Below, piece by piece: positions 1 to 12,405 of a DNA stretch of 64,000 nt. The translations under genes and the position numbers were made by a program. Position 1 is the stretch's first letter; each line of letters opens with the position of its first letter. Where the stretch lies: assembly GCA_002914805.1 (NCBI GenBank), contig JXTB01000722.1, positions 46,068-110,067 on the forward strand, read 5' to 3'. Source of the DNA: Parasponia andersonii. Taxonomy: Eukaryota > Streptophyta > Magnoliopsida > Rosales > Cannabaceae. The notes beneath the pieces were generated by a model that ran no database searches, was not told where the DNA came from, and saw only the letters and a program-made list of their open reading frames with translations.

Positions 1-663
1 TGACGAGGGCTCGAGCTAAAAGATTCAAAGAAGAGCTGAATAACTTAGTTCGGAGAGTCCTACAACAAGAAGAAAATGTGTTCACTACTGAAGGTGAACA
101 AAGGTTGGTTCTACTCATCCAAGTCGATCCCGGAGAGAACTAATCAACCATATACGTCCATTGAGCCATTGTAAGTCTAATCCATCATACAAGGGGGAAT
201 TATAAATTGATGTAGACGTACTTTCTTTGTAATTTTATCTTTAATTTTGTGTTTTAATTTCTGAGTATTTCTAGGGTTATATTAGACTTGTTTCTTCTTT
301 CTCTTCATTAAGGGTAGATTAGTAATTTTACATTTAAAATCCTAGCAGGGTATATTTGTACCGCCTATATATATGTGCCGCCTACATCAGGAGGCATCAG
401 ATTTTGCATATTAATGAAAAGATAGAGAGTTTTCTTCTTGAATTCTTGAAGGGATTTTTCTGAAGTCATCAAGGGCTTCCTTGTGGCGTTCAATCTGACT
501 TATCAAACGGATTCTCCATCCCATTTGTGGCGTCTTCACCATACCAAGGTTCTTACTTTGCTGAGTAACAGGTCGCGGTTTTCCATCAAACTTGAAAGAT
601 CTTGGGGTTGTGTTTCTAGATTTGATAACGGATTTTGTCACATCGTTGGCGAGGTTCATATCA
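1..663 (+). repeat. Partial LTR of a Ty3/gypsy element (left edge truncated by the window)
   Basis: The first about 140 bases read in frame as the C-terminal tail of a gypsy polyprotein, with the motif [12 protein letters not shown] near the start and a stop after DPGEN. The rest is non-coding and ends in the same signature as the other gypsy LTRs here: a short stretch beginning gtggcgttca, a second copy of the same core word, and a terminus reading ggttcatatca at 653-663. The organisation matches the LTRs at 8491, 43949, 48618 and about 50793, but the sequence is a separate subfamily. The 5' end lies outside the window, so I cannot tell a solo LTR from the end of a full element. Confidence 0.7.
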
Positions 664-2150
664 TCACTTATATCACATATAAAATCATAAGAAAATTCTA
701 AAATATGGACTAAGCCTTTTTCCACCTATAATTGTACTCAAATTATAATATTAGATTTTTTTTTTTTTTTTTACATGTTAGATTCAAGATGAGACACTAA
801 ACTTACATGGAATTCTAAACATAAGTGATTAAGTGGCTCCAAAATCACTCCAAGAAAACCCTAGATGCTCTTTTTCTGCGTAAGTTTACTTATTCTCAAT
901 AACTTTGATCTCTCAACGACACTATCTCATCGGGGAGGGAAATTCAAATGATTTTCCTTTTGTCTAATTTTTAATATTATTTTACCTTAATAATTTTTTC
1001 ATTTTAATGAAGGTAGTTATTATAGATTTAGATTTCTGTTGCAAAACTCCACTTTTTGTATATAGTTCTCATATATGGAATAATCAATGTGAACTAATAT
1101 CGATATATGCAAAACATATATCACGACAAGCTCGAATGGTGGAGGATATTTTTCAAAGAATCAAATTATAATGAATTAAAATATTCAAATCTATAGAGTC
1201 AAATGTATCGACGATCTTTTGAGCTTTCATTAATAGTTTCATACTTTTTTAGCGTGCGGTCATCCGCTATTTAATGTGTTTATCTTTTTTCTCTAACATT
1301 TGGTTTAATTCTTATCTTCCGTTTTTGCTGGAAATTGTTTTCCTAGCTAAGAAGTGGAGAGAAAATTTTTGGATTAAAGGAATATCTTCCTTCATTACAA
1401 TATATTATTGTAAAAGTTATTTTTTTTTCAATAATTATAGGTTTTGTTGATCTTGAAAGAAAAAAAAAATTGTTGTTCTAAAAAAAAAAATTCAAATTGC
1501 AATTAAGCCCCTCAATGAAGCAATGGGCCCTCACAGTTTTCACTTGATACTAAGGCTAATAATAATTAAGGGGGTTTATTTTATATTTATCAAATTATAT
1601 AAATTGTCTCAATATGCGCTAAAATTACTAAATATTTCAACTTTGTTCCGAAAATTACTAAAATCTTCACTTTGCAAACAGAAGTAAAATAGAAATTAAA
1701 TAATTTTGAAATACTTAAATATAAGTGAGTATTTAAGACTGAAATCAATAAAATGACATGTCGCTGTTGTTTGGGATTGATTATAAATGTTATTTTTGGC
1801 TTTTAAAAATAGTTAGAGAAAAAAAGAGGATGATGTATTTGATAAGTTCTTGCTTTTATTTAGTAAATTTTAAAAATTACTATATAACTGCTATTTTAAA
1901 CAGAATTTAAAAGCAGGATACATGATACTTCTTAGCTGATTTTGCTTTATATTGGCCTAAAATATGATTTTATAGTACACATAATGTATAGTTTACAGAA
2001 CACTCAGATTCTACTTTTACACTGCACAACAATTTTGTAAATTAAATTTACTAAATACCTAGAACTTTTTTTTTCCCCCATAATTACTTCTTACTCACAA
2101 ATAATTATAGCGAGCATAATTGCAACATAGTAAAATAATACCAAATTGAC
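664..2150. other. AT-rich intergenic DNA
   Basis: No coding region, RNA gene or clear mobile element is visible. The stretch contains homopolymer A/T tracts and short open frames without family resemblance. Confidence 0.5.
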
Positions 2151-2840
2151 CCCTATTTCAAGTTCCATTCAAATGAGTTTTTTTCACTCATTTACTCCAT
2201 TCCAATTCATACATCCATTCAAATGATTATGGGCCGTTTGTTCACCCATTTCATTCCATTCAAATGGAAAATTTATTAGAATGAGTATTTATTTCCAAAA
2301 TTCTAGTTTTTCTATTCAAATAGTCTTTAAGAATGTGTGTTTATTTCAATACTTCAGTTTTTTCATTCAAATGGTCTATCAGTCTCATTAATTATTGGAA
2401 TGGGCTTTTGTGTCTTAGAATAAGAATGGAGCTTAAGAGGTATTTTTAAATAATCTATTCTAATATTTCTAATTCTAATTACAATATATTATAATTTATT
2501 TTATTTCAAATGTATTTCATTCTAATTATAACTCATTTCATAGATTTATATTTAAATATACTTATTCAAATTGGTGAACCAATCGAGGCCTATTTGTTTC
2601 AATAATTCTAGTTTTTCCATTCTAATGGCTCATTCAGATGAGTGCTTGTTTCAACAATTCAACAATTCAAACCGAACCCATTTAGTTTGGGTATTTTGAA
2701 TGAGTACATTTAAAGTATAATAGAATAGAATGAAGTTATAATTTAAATATGAGACATTAGAATGTGACGTTCAAAAACAAGGGTTCTCCATTCTCATTTT
2801 CAAAAATTCTATTGACAGATTCAATTTCAAACACTTCCCA
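2150..2840. repeat. Low-complexity interspersed repeat rich in CATTCNAATG-like words
   Basis: Words of the type cattcaaatg, cattctaatgg and agaatgag recur many times on both strands across about 700 bases, together with two copies of a phrase close to 'tttgtttcaataattc(t)agttttt'. The mirrored words suggest a degenerate fold-back or internally repeated non-autonomous element. I could not define termini or a target duplication. Confidence 0.35.
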
Positions 2841-2919
2841 TAATTTATAATTTAGGAATAAATATAAAAATAAACAAAATAAAAAAAAAAAAAAGAAAAA
2901 AAGAAGTTGATGAAATAAT

Positions 2920-3390
2920 GATCCTTGAACTATCCAATAAATGAAAATTTAGTCTTTAAAGTTTTAATTGTAGCAATTAAGTTATTGAATTTTTTAATTT
3001 GTAATAATTTAGTTCTTAGACTATCTCTAAATTATAACTTGATGTTAAATTTTAATGAAAAATACATATAAAAAATGCATAATAGTATCTAAAAATATAT
3101 TTAAAAAATAATTTGAGAATTTTCGAACAATCACAAAAAAATATTTTATAAATTTACGGCTCCAAAAACCTTAAAAATACAAATAATACGTCTAGTCTTA
3201 TCTTTGAATACTTTTATTCAGTTTAATTTTCTTTAAATACATTTTTAGTTACCGTGTTATCATACTACTCACGTTTGTTTCTAGTTAAAAATTTAACTAT
3301 ACGTTACATTTTAAATAGTCGAGACCAAATAGCTTTAGGCCTTCCATTCACGTACTTAATTTATCACAATTGAAATCCTCGACCAAAAAA
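2920..3390. repeat. Fold-back (MITE-like) element, family B copy 1
   Basis: The left part carries phrases such as 'gtctttaaagttttaattgtagcaattaa' split over imperfect repeats, and the right part carries their reverse complement (acaattgaaatcctcgacc, and the inner gtcgagaccaaatag). The arms are long, imperfect and AT-rich. The same family recurs at 31675-32205. This arrangement resembles plant long-terminal-inverted-repeat MULE-type MITEs. The copy ends less than 200 bp upstream of the kinase gene start codon, so it may supply part of the promoter. Confidence 0.5.
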
Positions 3391-3426
3391 AAAAAAGCCG
3401 CCTGGTCCGAGATTTCAAAATGTATT

Positions 3427-3434
3427 TATAAATA
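3427..3434 (+). promoter_or_regulatory. TATA-box candidate of the PCRK-type kinase gene
   Basis: The octamer tataaata lies 127 bases upstream of the start codon at 3561, followed by a pyrimidine-rich leader (ctctctctctctct around 3497-3511). Position and context fit a plant core promoter. The assignment is by pattern only. Confidence 0.45.
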
Positions 3435-3560
3435 AATCAAAGGTCGCCAATTGGAGTTAGTTGATCCAAAAGTATTAGCAGCACCTCGCCTTTGACTCTC
3501 TCTCTCTCTCTGGTTCACCATCTCTGCAATTCGTACAGTTCCTTCAGCTCCTCTTCTAGC

Positions 3561-5920
3561 ATGAAGTGCTTCCATTTCACCAACGGAGAGAGGCGCGACG
3601 ACGATGATGCCGGCGGCGGTGGCAGCGTCGTTTCGAGGGTCTCCAAGGTGTCGTGGGCACGCTCCCTGAGTGTGGCCTCCAGCACCGTCGAAAGCACTCG
3701 TAGGTCCGAGTTCGACTCGGACTCTAGGGACCTTTCCGACTCGGTCGGGTTCTACGAGTTTCTAAGCCTGAGGAGAGCCAATGATCTGAGGGTGTTCACG
3801 TTCTCGGAGCTGAAATCGGCCAGCAGAGGGTTCAGTAGGGCCTTGTTGATTGGGGAAGGAGGCTTTGGGTGCGTTTACAGAGGAGTTGTTAGGGTTCCGG
3901 GGTCGGAGATTGACGACGACCGCGCTCTTCCGTCTAAGGTTGATGTTGCTATCAAACAGTTGAGTCGGAGTGGCTTCCAGGCATGATTTTCTTCACTATT
4001 TTTTTTTTCTCATTATTTTTGGTTAATGCTAGTTTGGATTTGATTATTTACGCGAGGAATGTATAATGTGATTCGAATCGTTGTTTACAAGAATTTTGGG
4101 TTGAAATAGTTATAGTGGAGAAGATTAGGCATAATGGATTGGGAAGCTTCTTCCCAAATCTGAAAAATAGAAAGTATACTAATTTGCAATCGTATAAATT
4201 GCCATTTTTTTCAATTAAAAACAATGCATTCCCCATACATTTACCAGGGATGGAGGTGTTTTAGGAATCTGTCTTGAATTTATTGAAATGGGTTTGTTTT
4301 GGAAGGTTCATGTTGCTTTTGGAATGCCCATTGTGAGGTGCTTTGAGTTTTATCTAATGAAATTACTATGTATGCATTCTAGTGTCCAGGGGCATAAGGA
4401 ATGGATAAATGAAGTGAACTTTTTAGGTGTTGTCAAGCATCCGAATCTCGTGAAGCTAGTTGGATATTGTGCAGAAGATGATGAAAGAGGGATTCAAAGA
4501 CTCTTGGTCTATGAACTCATGCGTAATAAAAGCTTAGAAGACCATCTCTTGGCTCGAATGCCATCACCACTTATGTGGATAACTAGATTAAAAATTGCGC
4601 AGGATGCGGCCCGTGGATTGGCGTACCTTCACGAAGAAATGGACTTTCAGGTGTCCTATTTCTCTTTTGTTTGATTTACCTATTTGGGTTGCTTATAGGT
4701 TAATTGTAGAAGCATTGTTCTAGAGATCTTATTATTTTAATAAGAAGATACTTCCAATGGGTTTGAAATTTTTCCCGTGTATGGACAAAATTAAGTATGC
4801 TTTCTGTATGCATGTGCTGAAGAATTCCTTGCAACTATTACTTGTATTAAGGCCTATATTCTGTAGAAAGTAAGTTACTTATCAATTTCTTGCAAGTAAA
4901 TAAGATTGGGATACTTTGATTTCGCAGCTAATATTCCGCGATTTCAAAACGTCGAACATTTTGCTAGATGAGGATTTCAATGCAAAACTTTCAGACTTTG
5001 GATTAGCAAGGCAGGGACCTCCTGAAGGAATAAGTCATGTTTCCACAGCGGTAAGTTTTGTTGGATCCGAGACATTAGTGGTGAAATTAAAATGACTTGT
5101 GATTTAGACTGTCAGAATTCTGCCTTCTTGTCAGAAGCTTTTTGAATTATTGTGTATAGTTTTTCAGATAATCAATTATTGTCTAGAGTTAGATGGTAGT
5201 ATTCAGCCAAAAAAGTCATTTGGTGGTACAGTGTTTTAAAGTTGGTCCTGATAAGTATCTGCTTCTGAATTCTTGCTTTTTGTATCACACATCTTCTAAT
5301 AATTTTGCCAATATGAAGAACACATTGATCATATTGAATACTTTTTTCTCAAGGTTGTGGGCACAGTAGGTTATGCGGCTCCAGAGTATGTTCAGACTGG
5401 GAAGTTGACTGCTAAGAGTGATGTCTGGAGCTTTGGAGTGGTTCTTTACGAGCTTATCACAGGAAGGCGAGCTGTGGAGAGAAACCTACCCCGGAGTGAA
5501 CAGAAGCTTTTGGAATGGGTGAAACCTTATGTTTCAGACTCAAAGAAATTCCACATAATCGTTGACCCAAGACTTGAAGGAGACTACTGCATCAAATCGG
5601 CTCAAAAACTTGCATCATTAGCCAACAGGTGCTTACTAAAGCAGCCAAAGTCCCGTCCAAAAATGAGTGAGGTAGTTGAGATTCTCGGAAACATCATTAG
5701 TGAGACTGCATCTCAAGAAGTTGCTGCCCCTCAACCCGTTAGCGAAACTGAAGAACCAGAGGAAGAAACCACAGTGGAATCTGAACCTGTGTCCACTAAA
5801 CAAGGAAACAATTATCTAAAGAAGGTATTTGATATAAGAGAAATGGTCAATTTAAGAAACAAGTCAATTGGCAAGTTGGATTGGAGAAATTGGACTCCTG
5901 GGTTGGTAAGAACTTCGTAA
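3561..5920 (+). CDS. PCRK1: Receptor-like cytoplasmic kinase, RLCK-VII, PCRK/PBL type
   Basis: Predicted exons are 3561-3980, 4390-4650, 4928-5050 and 5354-5920, giving 456 aa. All junctions are phase 0. The start is the first ATG in frame and opens with MKCFHF, a hallmark of the PCRK-type branch, which lacks the MG myristoylation start of other PBL kinases. The serine/threonine kinase domain holds the glycine loop GEGGFGCV (98-105), Lys132 in VAIK, FRDFK with catalytic Asp232, SDFG with Asp250, and the activation segment GTVGYAAPE. The C-terminal tail is acidic, then basic. Family members relay signals from pattern-recognition receptors at the plasma membrane; that role is inferred here. The first intron begins with GC instead of GT (gcatga at 3981), although the Q/GHKEW junction is the one conserved in the family. 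If this intron is not spliced, the frame stops two codons later. Close alternatives are other RLCK-VII-4 members. Confidence 0.9.
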
Positions 5921-8490
5921 CATAATATCAGCTTGAGGCAGTGAAAAAATGCTTGTGGCATTTTAACCCTCCATGCAATGATACATGTATGCATAAAATT
6001 TCGTTACAGTCGGACAAATGAATTTGTAGATACGTGCTATTACTCGAAACTAATTGGAGTAGTCTTCTTTCTGCTCCTTACCCTTGGCTAGAGGGTTATA
6101 GTTGTGGATATATATATATCTCTTTGTGCGGGGACCTGATTTTTGAGGGCTGCCATGGTCACTCGTTTACACCTTAGCAACGGAGGGTTGCGGATTTATC
6201 TTACATGGGGTTTAAGTGTACTTAGAGCAGATATATACAGATGATGAGTAGTTTTATTCTGAATGGACAATGTGAAGAAACTTAGTTGAGTTTTCTGAAG
6301 AAATTTTGGCCATAACATGGATGTGATCATCGATTGTGTGCTTTGTTTTCGTAGAGACTTGTTCAAATTTCAAGCTACCCACCTTTTTGTCGTGGATCAA
6401 GAGATTTGTAAGAGTCCTCCAAGTTGGGCCTAGAGGAATTACTTCTCGGACGATTAAATGTAGCTCACGCTTTTTTTGGGATGTAGCGATGCTTGATGCG
6501 GCTCGTGCATATGTGGAATCTAGAAAGCCCATACTTTTATAACGTGTTGTACTACTTGATCATGGGAAAAGGGGGGGTGTGGTGGGGATTGGGATATATC
6601 ATTCAAGTAGACAGCTTTCATGGATCTATCCTTATGTTTTGAAGCTAAACTCATTTCTCCTTTTTCCTCTTTTTCCTTTTCTGTTCTTTTCTTTATGAAG
6701 AAAATCGAAGCATGTCGAAAGAGTTCATTATTACACGGGAGTGGGTTGGGACTGGATTTTGCTTTTAAGCCAATACAAATCCTTTACTTTGTACATGTTT
6801 GCAGCGCATCTCTCGTTACTGCACTTGCACACCTAACGTTCTCCCTATTCTTAATTTTATATAAATGAATAGGATAGGACTATTTGCTCCTTAAATATCT
6901 TTGAACTTGTACTAATTAATAGGGGTAAATTATTAAAAAGAAAATCCTTTAAAAAGTGGAGCAAATGCCGTGTTCTTTACTAGACTGAAAGAAAACATAA
7001 TACAAAAAACCATCGGACTTAAGACACTCTCTAGGTGGCGTTTGGTTCATCCACTAAAATTGGAGTTCTGGTGAGGGACAATTAAAGGAAGAAAGGGATT
7101 TTATGTATGATATTCTATTATTTGGCTGAAGATAATTTACATTGAAATGAAATATGAAATAGTTGACAAAGACTAAGCTGGTTTGGTAGGGCAAAAAGGG
7201 TAAAATTTAGATTTTTAAAATGACTTGATGGAATGGTTATTCATTAGGCAAGCGGTGTGGAAAGGATTACCATTTCTATCTTCTTAACCCCAATGGAATT
7301 GTAATTCCGAAAAATAGTATTTTTTTGGCTAAAATTGTGAGACTGAATGACATAAAGGGTTATTAGATTGTAAGGTCTATTACTTCAAACCCAACATGTC
7401 AGTTGCAGCTGCGGGCTTTTAAGATTAGGGGTTAGTTTGGTAGAATTGTAGATTTTAAGGAAAATATTTTTCACTGTGGAGAGAAAAATTCGCTATAACG
7501 TAAAGTAGTTAAGTATTTGATAATTTTAAAGTACTGTGATTTGGAAAAATTGTATTAAAGTATTTAGTAAATTATATGACTAAATTGTTATGCAAATATA
7601 AAATAACTAAAATAACCAAAATAAACATCATTATATAATTATGCATATTTATGGAAAAAGTTCATTAATTTTTTTTTTACAATTATACATATTTTATACA
7701 TACTAAACATATTAATATTTTTTTTTAAAAAATTGATATAAAAATAAACTCAATTAAATTAGTTACTCAATTAAATTTAATTTAATTTATTTTTATCTTA
7801 ATTCAAAATTTCAATAAAGAATTAATTTGACTACTTCAAAATAAGTAATATGAAGAGTATTTTAGTCAATTATGATTTAACTATATTAATACTTTTTTTA
7901 AAAAAATTGATATGAAAATAACCTTAATTAAATATTTTGCATTTTTGCTTTTAAGTGAAGGTATTTTAGTCATTATGATTTATTTATTAAAAGATAGTGC
8001 AGATTTCCACATAATTTAAAATCCAAAACTGGTCTCTTTTGACTATAACTTTGTAAAAAATTATTAAATAATCTAATTTTTAAAATTTTACTAAATACGT
8101 TTTGATCCACAAATTATTTGAAAAATATTTCTTTTGGCCCACAAATTATTTGAAAAATATTTTTAACTTGTTAAAAAACTAAACCAAATTAGTAATTATA
8201 CTACTAGTTCAGGGGTGATTTTAAGTCTTGATTGTCTTCAGGAATAGTAATCAAAGAATTTCCTCTTCCAATCCAGCTCAATCAGCTCAATGGGTGTTGA
8301 GCTATCCAAAAGTGAGTCACTTTGCAGGAAAACCAATAATTTTCAAGTGTTGGGGACTCATACCTCAATTGATATTGGGATTTGCAATGCCTTAAAAGAG
8401 TGTTAGTCTTCAAATTTTTGATTGCATATACCACTTTACAAATGCAAAAGCCTAAATGTCACGTAAATTCAAATTCCAGAACATACATAC
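5921..8490. other. Intergenic: 3' flank of the kinase, then AT-rich DNA
   Basis: The first about 300 bases are presumably the 3' UTR of the PCRK-type gene. A G-rich tract sits at 6564-6593. From about 7430 to 8200 there is AT-rich sequence that begins with gtttggta-like words and ends with the mirrored taaaccaaatt, which may be a decayed MITE, but no clean termini were found. No gene is supported. Confidence 0.45.
6564..6593 (+). other. G-rich tract matching a G-quadruplex pattern
   Basis: Four runs of three or more G occur with loops of 4, 6 and 3 bases (runs at 6564, 6571, 684-6587 region and 6591). It stands out against the AT-rich flank. If the kinase transcript extends this far it would lie in or just beyond its 3' UTR. 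Confidence 0.5.
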
Positions 8491-9329
8491 TGATGCAAAT
8501 TCAGGCACGGTTACAAAGGAGCCAATTCAAGTTCCAATTGGACCGGTTAGAAGAGCTCGAGTTGAAAGATTTAAAGAGTCTCATAATGGGTTGATTAAAA
8601 GCATTTGGACTGAGATAAATTCTTAGAGGCCCAAGTATGATGTTCCATATGGTCCACAAGGTCAAATTTCTATTATTCAAGCTTTTGAATAATCTACATA
8701 AGACTCTCACAAGAGGATTGCTCAAGGGTGCGTGAATTAAAGCTTAGTTTCTTAATTTTGGTGACTTACCCATTTTTGACTCATCAAGGAGAATGGTTAA
8801 CTGCAATTAGTTAAATTACCTTTTTTATTTATTTATTATAAGTTTTATTGCTGAGTTGTAAACTTTGCATGCCAAGCTAGATACTTTCATTTTTTTTTTT
8901 ATTATGCAATAGGCGTGTTTTTTAGGATAATTATAGAAAATCAATTCTCTGAATTGAATTAGGTTATTTTAGTTTCCTTTTCTTATTTTGGGCAGCTTCT
9001 TAGATGTATTTAGCAGCCAATTTTCGTGGTCTTTATGTATATAAATAGCAATTAGCGAAATAAAAAGAGCAGATTACAATTCATTAAAATTAAGAGTAAT
9101 TTCTCTTTAGATCTTTGAGAACTTATTCAAACTTATCAGATTTCTCTGTGGCGTTCATCCCTTGACTCATCAATCGAGTTTTTCATTATGGATTGTGGCG
9201 TCTTCTTTTTATACTAAGGTTCACAAGTGTTGGGTCGAGGTTTTCTATTCGAATCTGATTGTAGAACGGTCTTAGGCATCATCCTTATTTCGGATTTCGT
9301 CACAAGTTGACGGAATTCGTATCACATAC
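8486..9329 (+). mobile_element. Solo LTR of the local Ty3/gypsy family with 5-bp target duplication
   Basis: The LTR runs from tgatgcaaat at 8491 to cgtatca at 9324 (834 bp) and is flanked on both sides by catac (8486-8490 and 9325-9329). It aligns along its length with the two LTRs of the inner element at 43949 and 48618. Its first about 210 bases retain the pol-tail reading (RRARVERFKE, then NGLIKSIWTEIN). A TATA-like tataaata occurs near 9041. No internal region is present, so unequal recombination between the two LTRs of a former full element is the usual explanation. Confidence 0.9.
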
Positions 9330-10051
9330 ACGTTTAAAGCTCTAAATGATCTCTCGCTTTAACCTTCTTTTTTTTTTTTTTTCCCTTTTTTTCTTTCCTG
9401 CTTGCTGGGAACTTTCACATTTGTTTGGATGTAACATGATCTGACATTGCCCATAATAACCACAAATAACAAGCAACTCAATTTTCTCTTTTACAGAAGA
9501 GAAAACCAAACAAAATAAATAGCGAGTAAATTATGAGTGAATCTTAAAAGCTCATCAATCTCTCTCCTTTATTCTTAAGAAGAAAACAAGAATTAACATC
9601 ACATAACAAGCTAGTACGTTTAAGGACAAATCAAATCTACACAAGAAATAAGGTGGAAAGACATCACCCCAGGTTGCGAAAAAAGAGAATGGAATTTAAC
9701 AACAGAGATAATTCAAAACAATTGCCAGTTCTGACTCTCAAGCCGCTTTTAGTTGCTACAAACAATTTGGTGGAAAAACAAAAAAAAAAACAAAAAAAAA
9801 AGGACAGAAGACTTGCAACATTATGGGCCATTGCTTATGCTACAACTTACAAGTACACCCCAGATTGTCTTGACATAGGGTTTGATTACATTAGCCTGAG
9901 ATGAGTAACTGTACAGTCGCAAAGCAAAATATTGGTGTATGTGGGTAGTTCATGAGAATTGTTTGCAAACCAGCTTCTTTATTTTCCTTTGTTTTTCTTT
10001 CACTCGAGAAAAAGGAAAACCATATCTTGTTAAACTCTTCAGACTCCATTT
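9330..10051. other. Intergenic, including the 3' flank of the APK1-type gene
   Basis: Poly-T and A-rich tracts occur (for example 9368-9382 and 9779-9800). The part nearest 10052 is likely the 3' UTR of the minus-strand kinase. No separate gene is supported. Confidence 0.45.
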
Positions 10052-12405
10052 CTAAGCATAAAGTGGGGAAGCAGAGGGCCGAGGATAAGAACTGGTGCTC
10101 TTCTTACTGGTAACATCATCAGCACTTCGTCTGCGAGTCCTTGGCCTGGAGCCTTTGCTCGGATTGTTATTGTTGCTAACAGTTTCTTTAGAGTCCTGAA
10201 GCTGCTCCAAATCTGTTACAACCTCAGCCATGTTTGGCCTGAACTTGGCTTCTGTGGATAGACATCGCAGTGCAAGCGTGGCTGCCTTGTGGGCTACATC
10301 CATTGGGTACTGGCCTTCAAGACGGTTGTCCAAAATTCGGAAGATCTTACGTTTGTTTGCCAGATAGGGTTTAGCCCATTCCACCAGGTTGTGTTCTCCT
10401 GATGGTCGATTTTTGTCAACTGCTCTCCGGCCGGATAACATTTCTAATAATACTACTCCGAAACTGAATACATCGCTCTTTGCTGTGAGGTGACCTTTAG
10501 ACAGTTAAGAAAGTAAATCCACTATTAGGAAACATGACTTCCTCAATTTTGAAATATAGAAGGTCATGAGCAGAGCCCCAAGATAATTAGAATCTAAAAT
10601 CAATGAGCACTGAAATTGATAACAAAAAGTTACCAGTGGCTAGATATTCTGGTGCAGCGTATCCGTAGGTCCCCATTACCCTGGTGGAGACGTGGCTTTT
10701 GTCACCTGTTGGCCCATCCTTGGCCAACCCAAAATCTGAAAGCTTTGCATTGTAATTCTGGAATAATACCAGATAAAGTTCTTAGAGCTTCTTTCAATCA
10801 AAAAAATCCTACTAAGCCATCATATATAACATCGTAGCATCTAAATGCCATCTACTCTACAAGACACATACCGAATCAAGTAGTATATTAGACGTCTTGA
10901 AATCTCGGTATATAACTTTCGTTTCTGCACTATGAAGAAAAGCAAGCCCCTTTGCAGCACCAAGAGCAACCTTTAAACGAAGATTCCAAGAAAGAGGCTG
11001 AAAATAAGAACCCCCTGATACAGCAACAATTTAAAGTGGTCAATTGTTATCCCACACTCTGGAAATCATTAACTTTCTCAATTCCAAGAGATCGAGACGT
11101 TAACAGGTGGACTTACTCCGGAACAAATGATTTTCCAAGCTCCCTCGAGGCATGAATTCATATACCAAAAGCCGGTGTTCATCTTCCAAGCAATAACCAA
11201 TCAATTTCACGAGATGAGGGTGATAAAGCTGCCCCAAATAATTCACTTCTGCCTGTAGACCAGACAAATCACATCTAAAGTCAACATCTAACCCATGTGC
11301 TATCAATTTCAATTTAAGTTCAGGTTTAAATCTTGGTTAGCTAGTATACATTTTCAATCCTAGAAAAAGCCAGGCAAACTAGAGAGCAACAGCGTATTCA
11401 TTGCTTGCTTTGTGTCCAACCTACCTAAACCAGAAGTTTAAAAGGTTCTCCAAAAAAACAGAGAGAGAATGTACAACAGTGAGCTAATTCTTTGGGTCAT
11501 GAATAACTAGAAAGTGATGAAAAATCAACTCACCAACCACTCTTTGTGGCCCTGAAAGCCATCCTGGTTAAGCCTTTTCACCGCAATAACCATGCCAGTC
11601 CCAGGCTTTGTAGCAGCAAAAGAGTTCTCATCAATCCAACCTTTGAAAACAGAACCAAAACCACCTTCTCCTAACACACTATCGGGACGGAAATTCCGAG
11701 TAGCCATTTTGAGGTCAGCAAGGCTGAAACTCTTCAAATTGGAAGACTGCAATATCTCACCCTCACTCCTCGGTGTTGGAGGGATTGAAACTGATGAGAC
11801 CTTGCTGCTTGTACTGCTCAAATTCCCATCACTGCTAACATATTTTGAATTTACCCCTGCAGTAAACAAGTATATATCAGGCTACTGTCACATTTATCAG
11901 ATACAAAAACCCTGTTCCTGCTTTAACCACGTTATGATAATCATAACACGAGTAATATAGCTTTGAAAAAGAAGAAGCTGGCATTTTGAGGTTAATCTAG
12001 TTTCACATGGTTTTCTTCAAGAACAGAAAGGCGCTGATGTCTCAATAAACCACACCTGCCCCTTAAACGGACTAAACAAATCGTTGAACAAACCAATACT
12101 AAAAAGAAATTGAACATCTTATGCTCTGTTAATAAAATTCAAAACTTGAAAACATAGACAGCTCAAACAACCTCACTGGTCCATGATCCTTGTACAAACT
12201 CTAATAGAGAACAGAAATCTTAATGGAATCCCTATCACCATGAAAAAATAAATTCCCATAAATAAACATCATATGCGTAAAAGGCCATAAGTAAAAATAA
12301 GTTAAATTCAGCCGGTTGGGGTGCTAAAAAAGGAGGGAGTAACATCTGATTACCTGTGTTACATGAGCTCTCAGCTTTGATTTGGGCGCTTAAGCAAACC
12401 CCCAT
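10052..12405 (-). CDS. APK1A: Receptor-like cytoplasmic kinase, RLCK-VII, APK1/PBL9 type
   Basis: Exons on the minus strand are 12405-12354, 11856-11534, 11252-11117, 11014-10872, 10757-10634 and 10494-10052, which join in frame to 406 aa; every intron is GT-AG. The start [13 protein letters not shown] has Gly2 for N-myristoylation and Cys4 for palmitoylation, so the protein should sit at the inner face of the plasma membrane. The kinase domain shows GEGGFGSV (about 80-87), Lys111 in VAVK-like IAVKRL, the GHKEW signature, IYRDFK with the catalytic Asp, SDFGLAK and [14 protein letters not shown]. The C-terminus ends [11 protein letters not shown], a tail recognisable from Arabidopsis APK1 proteins. 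Length is that of the family. Substrates are not readable from sequence; roles in receptor signalling are inferred from the family. It faces the PCRK-type gene tail to tail. Confidence 0.95.

Noticed and set aside
3492..3560. Upstream in-frame extension of the PCRK-type kinase (23 codons)
   Set aside because: The frame opens with TTG, not ATG, and the extension is a serine/leucine-rich translation of the CT-rich leader. The family start MKCF at 3561 is preferred.
6254..6868. Short open frames on both strands behind the PCRK-type gene
   Set aside because: No recognisable domain, no splice support, and the frames overlap each other on opposite strands.
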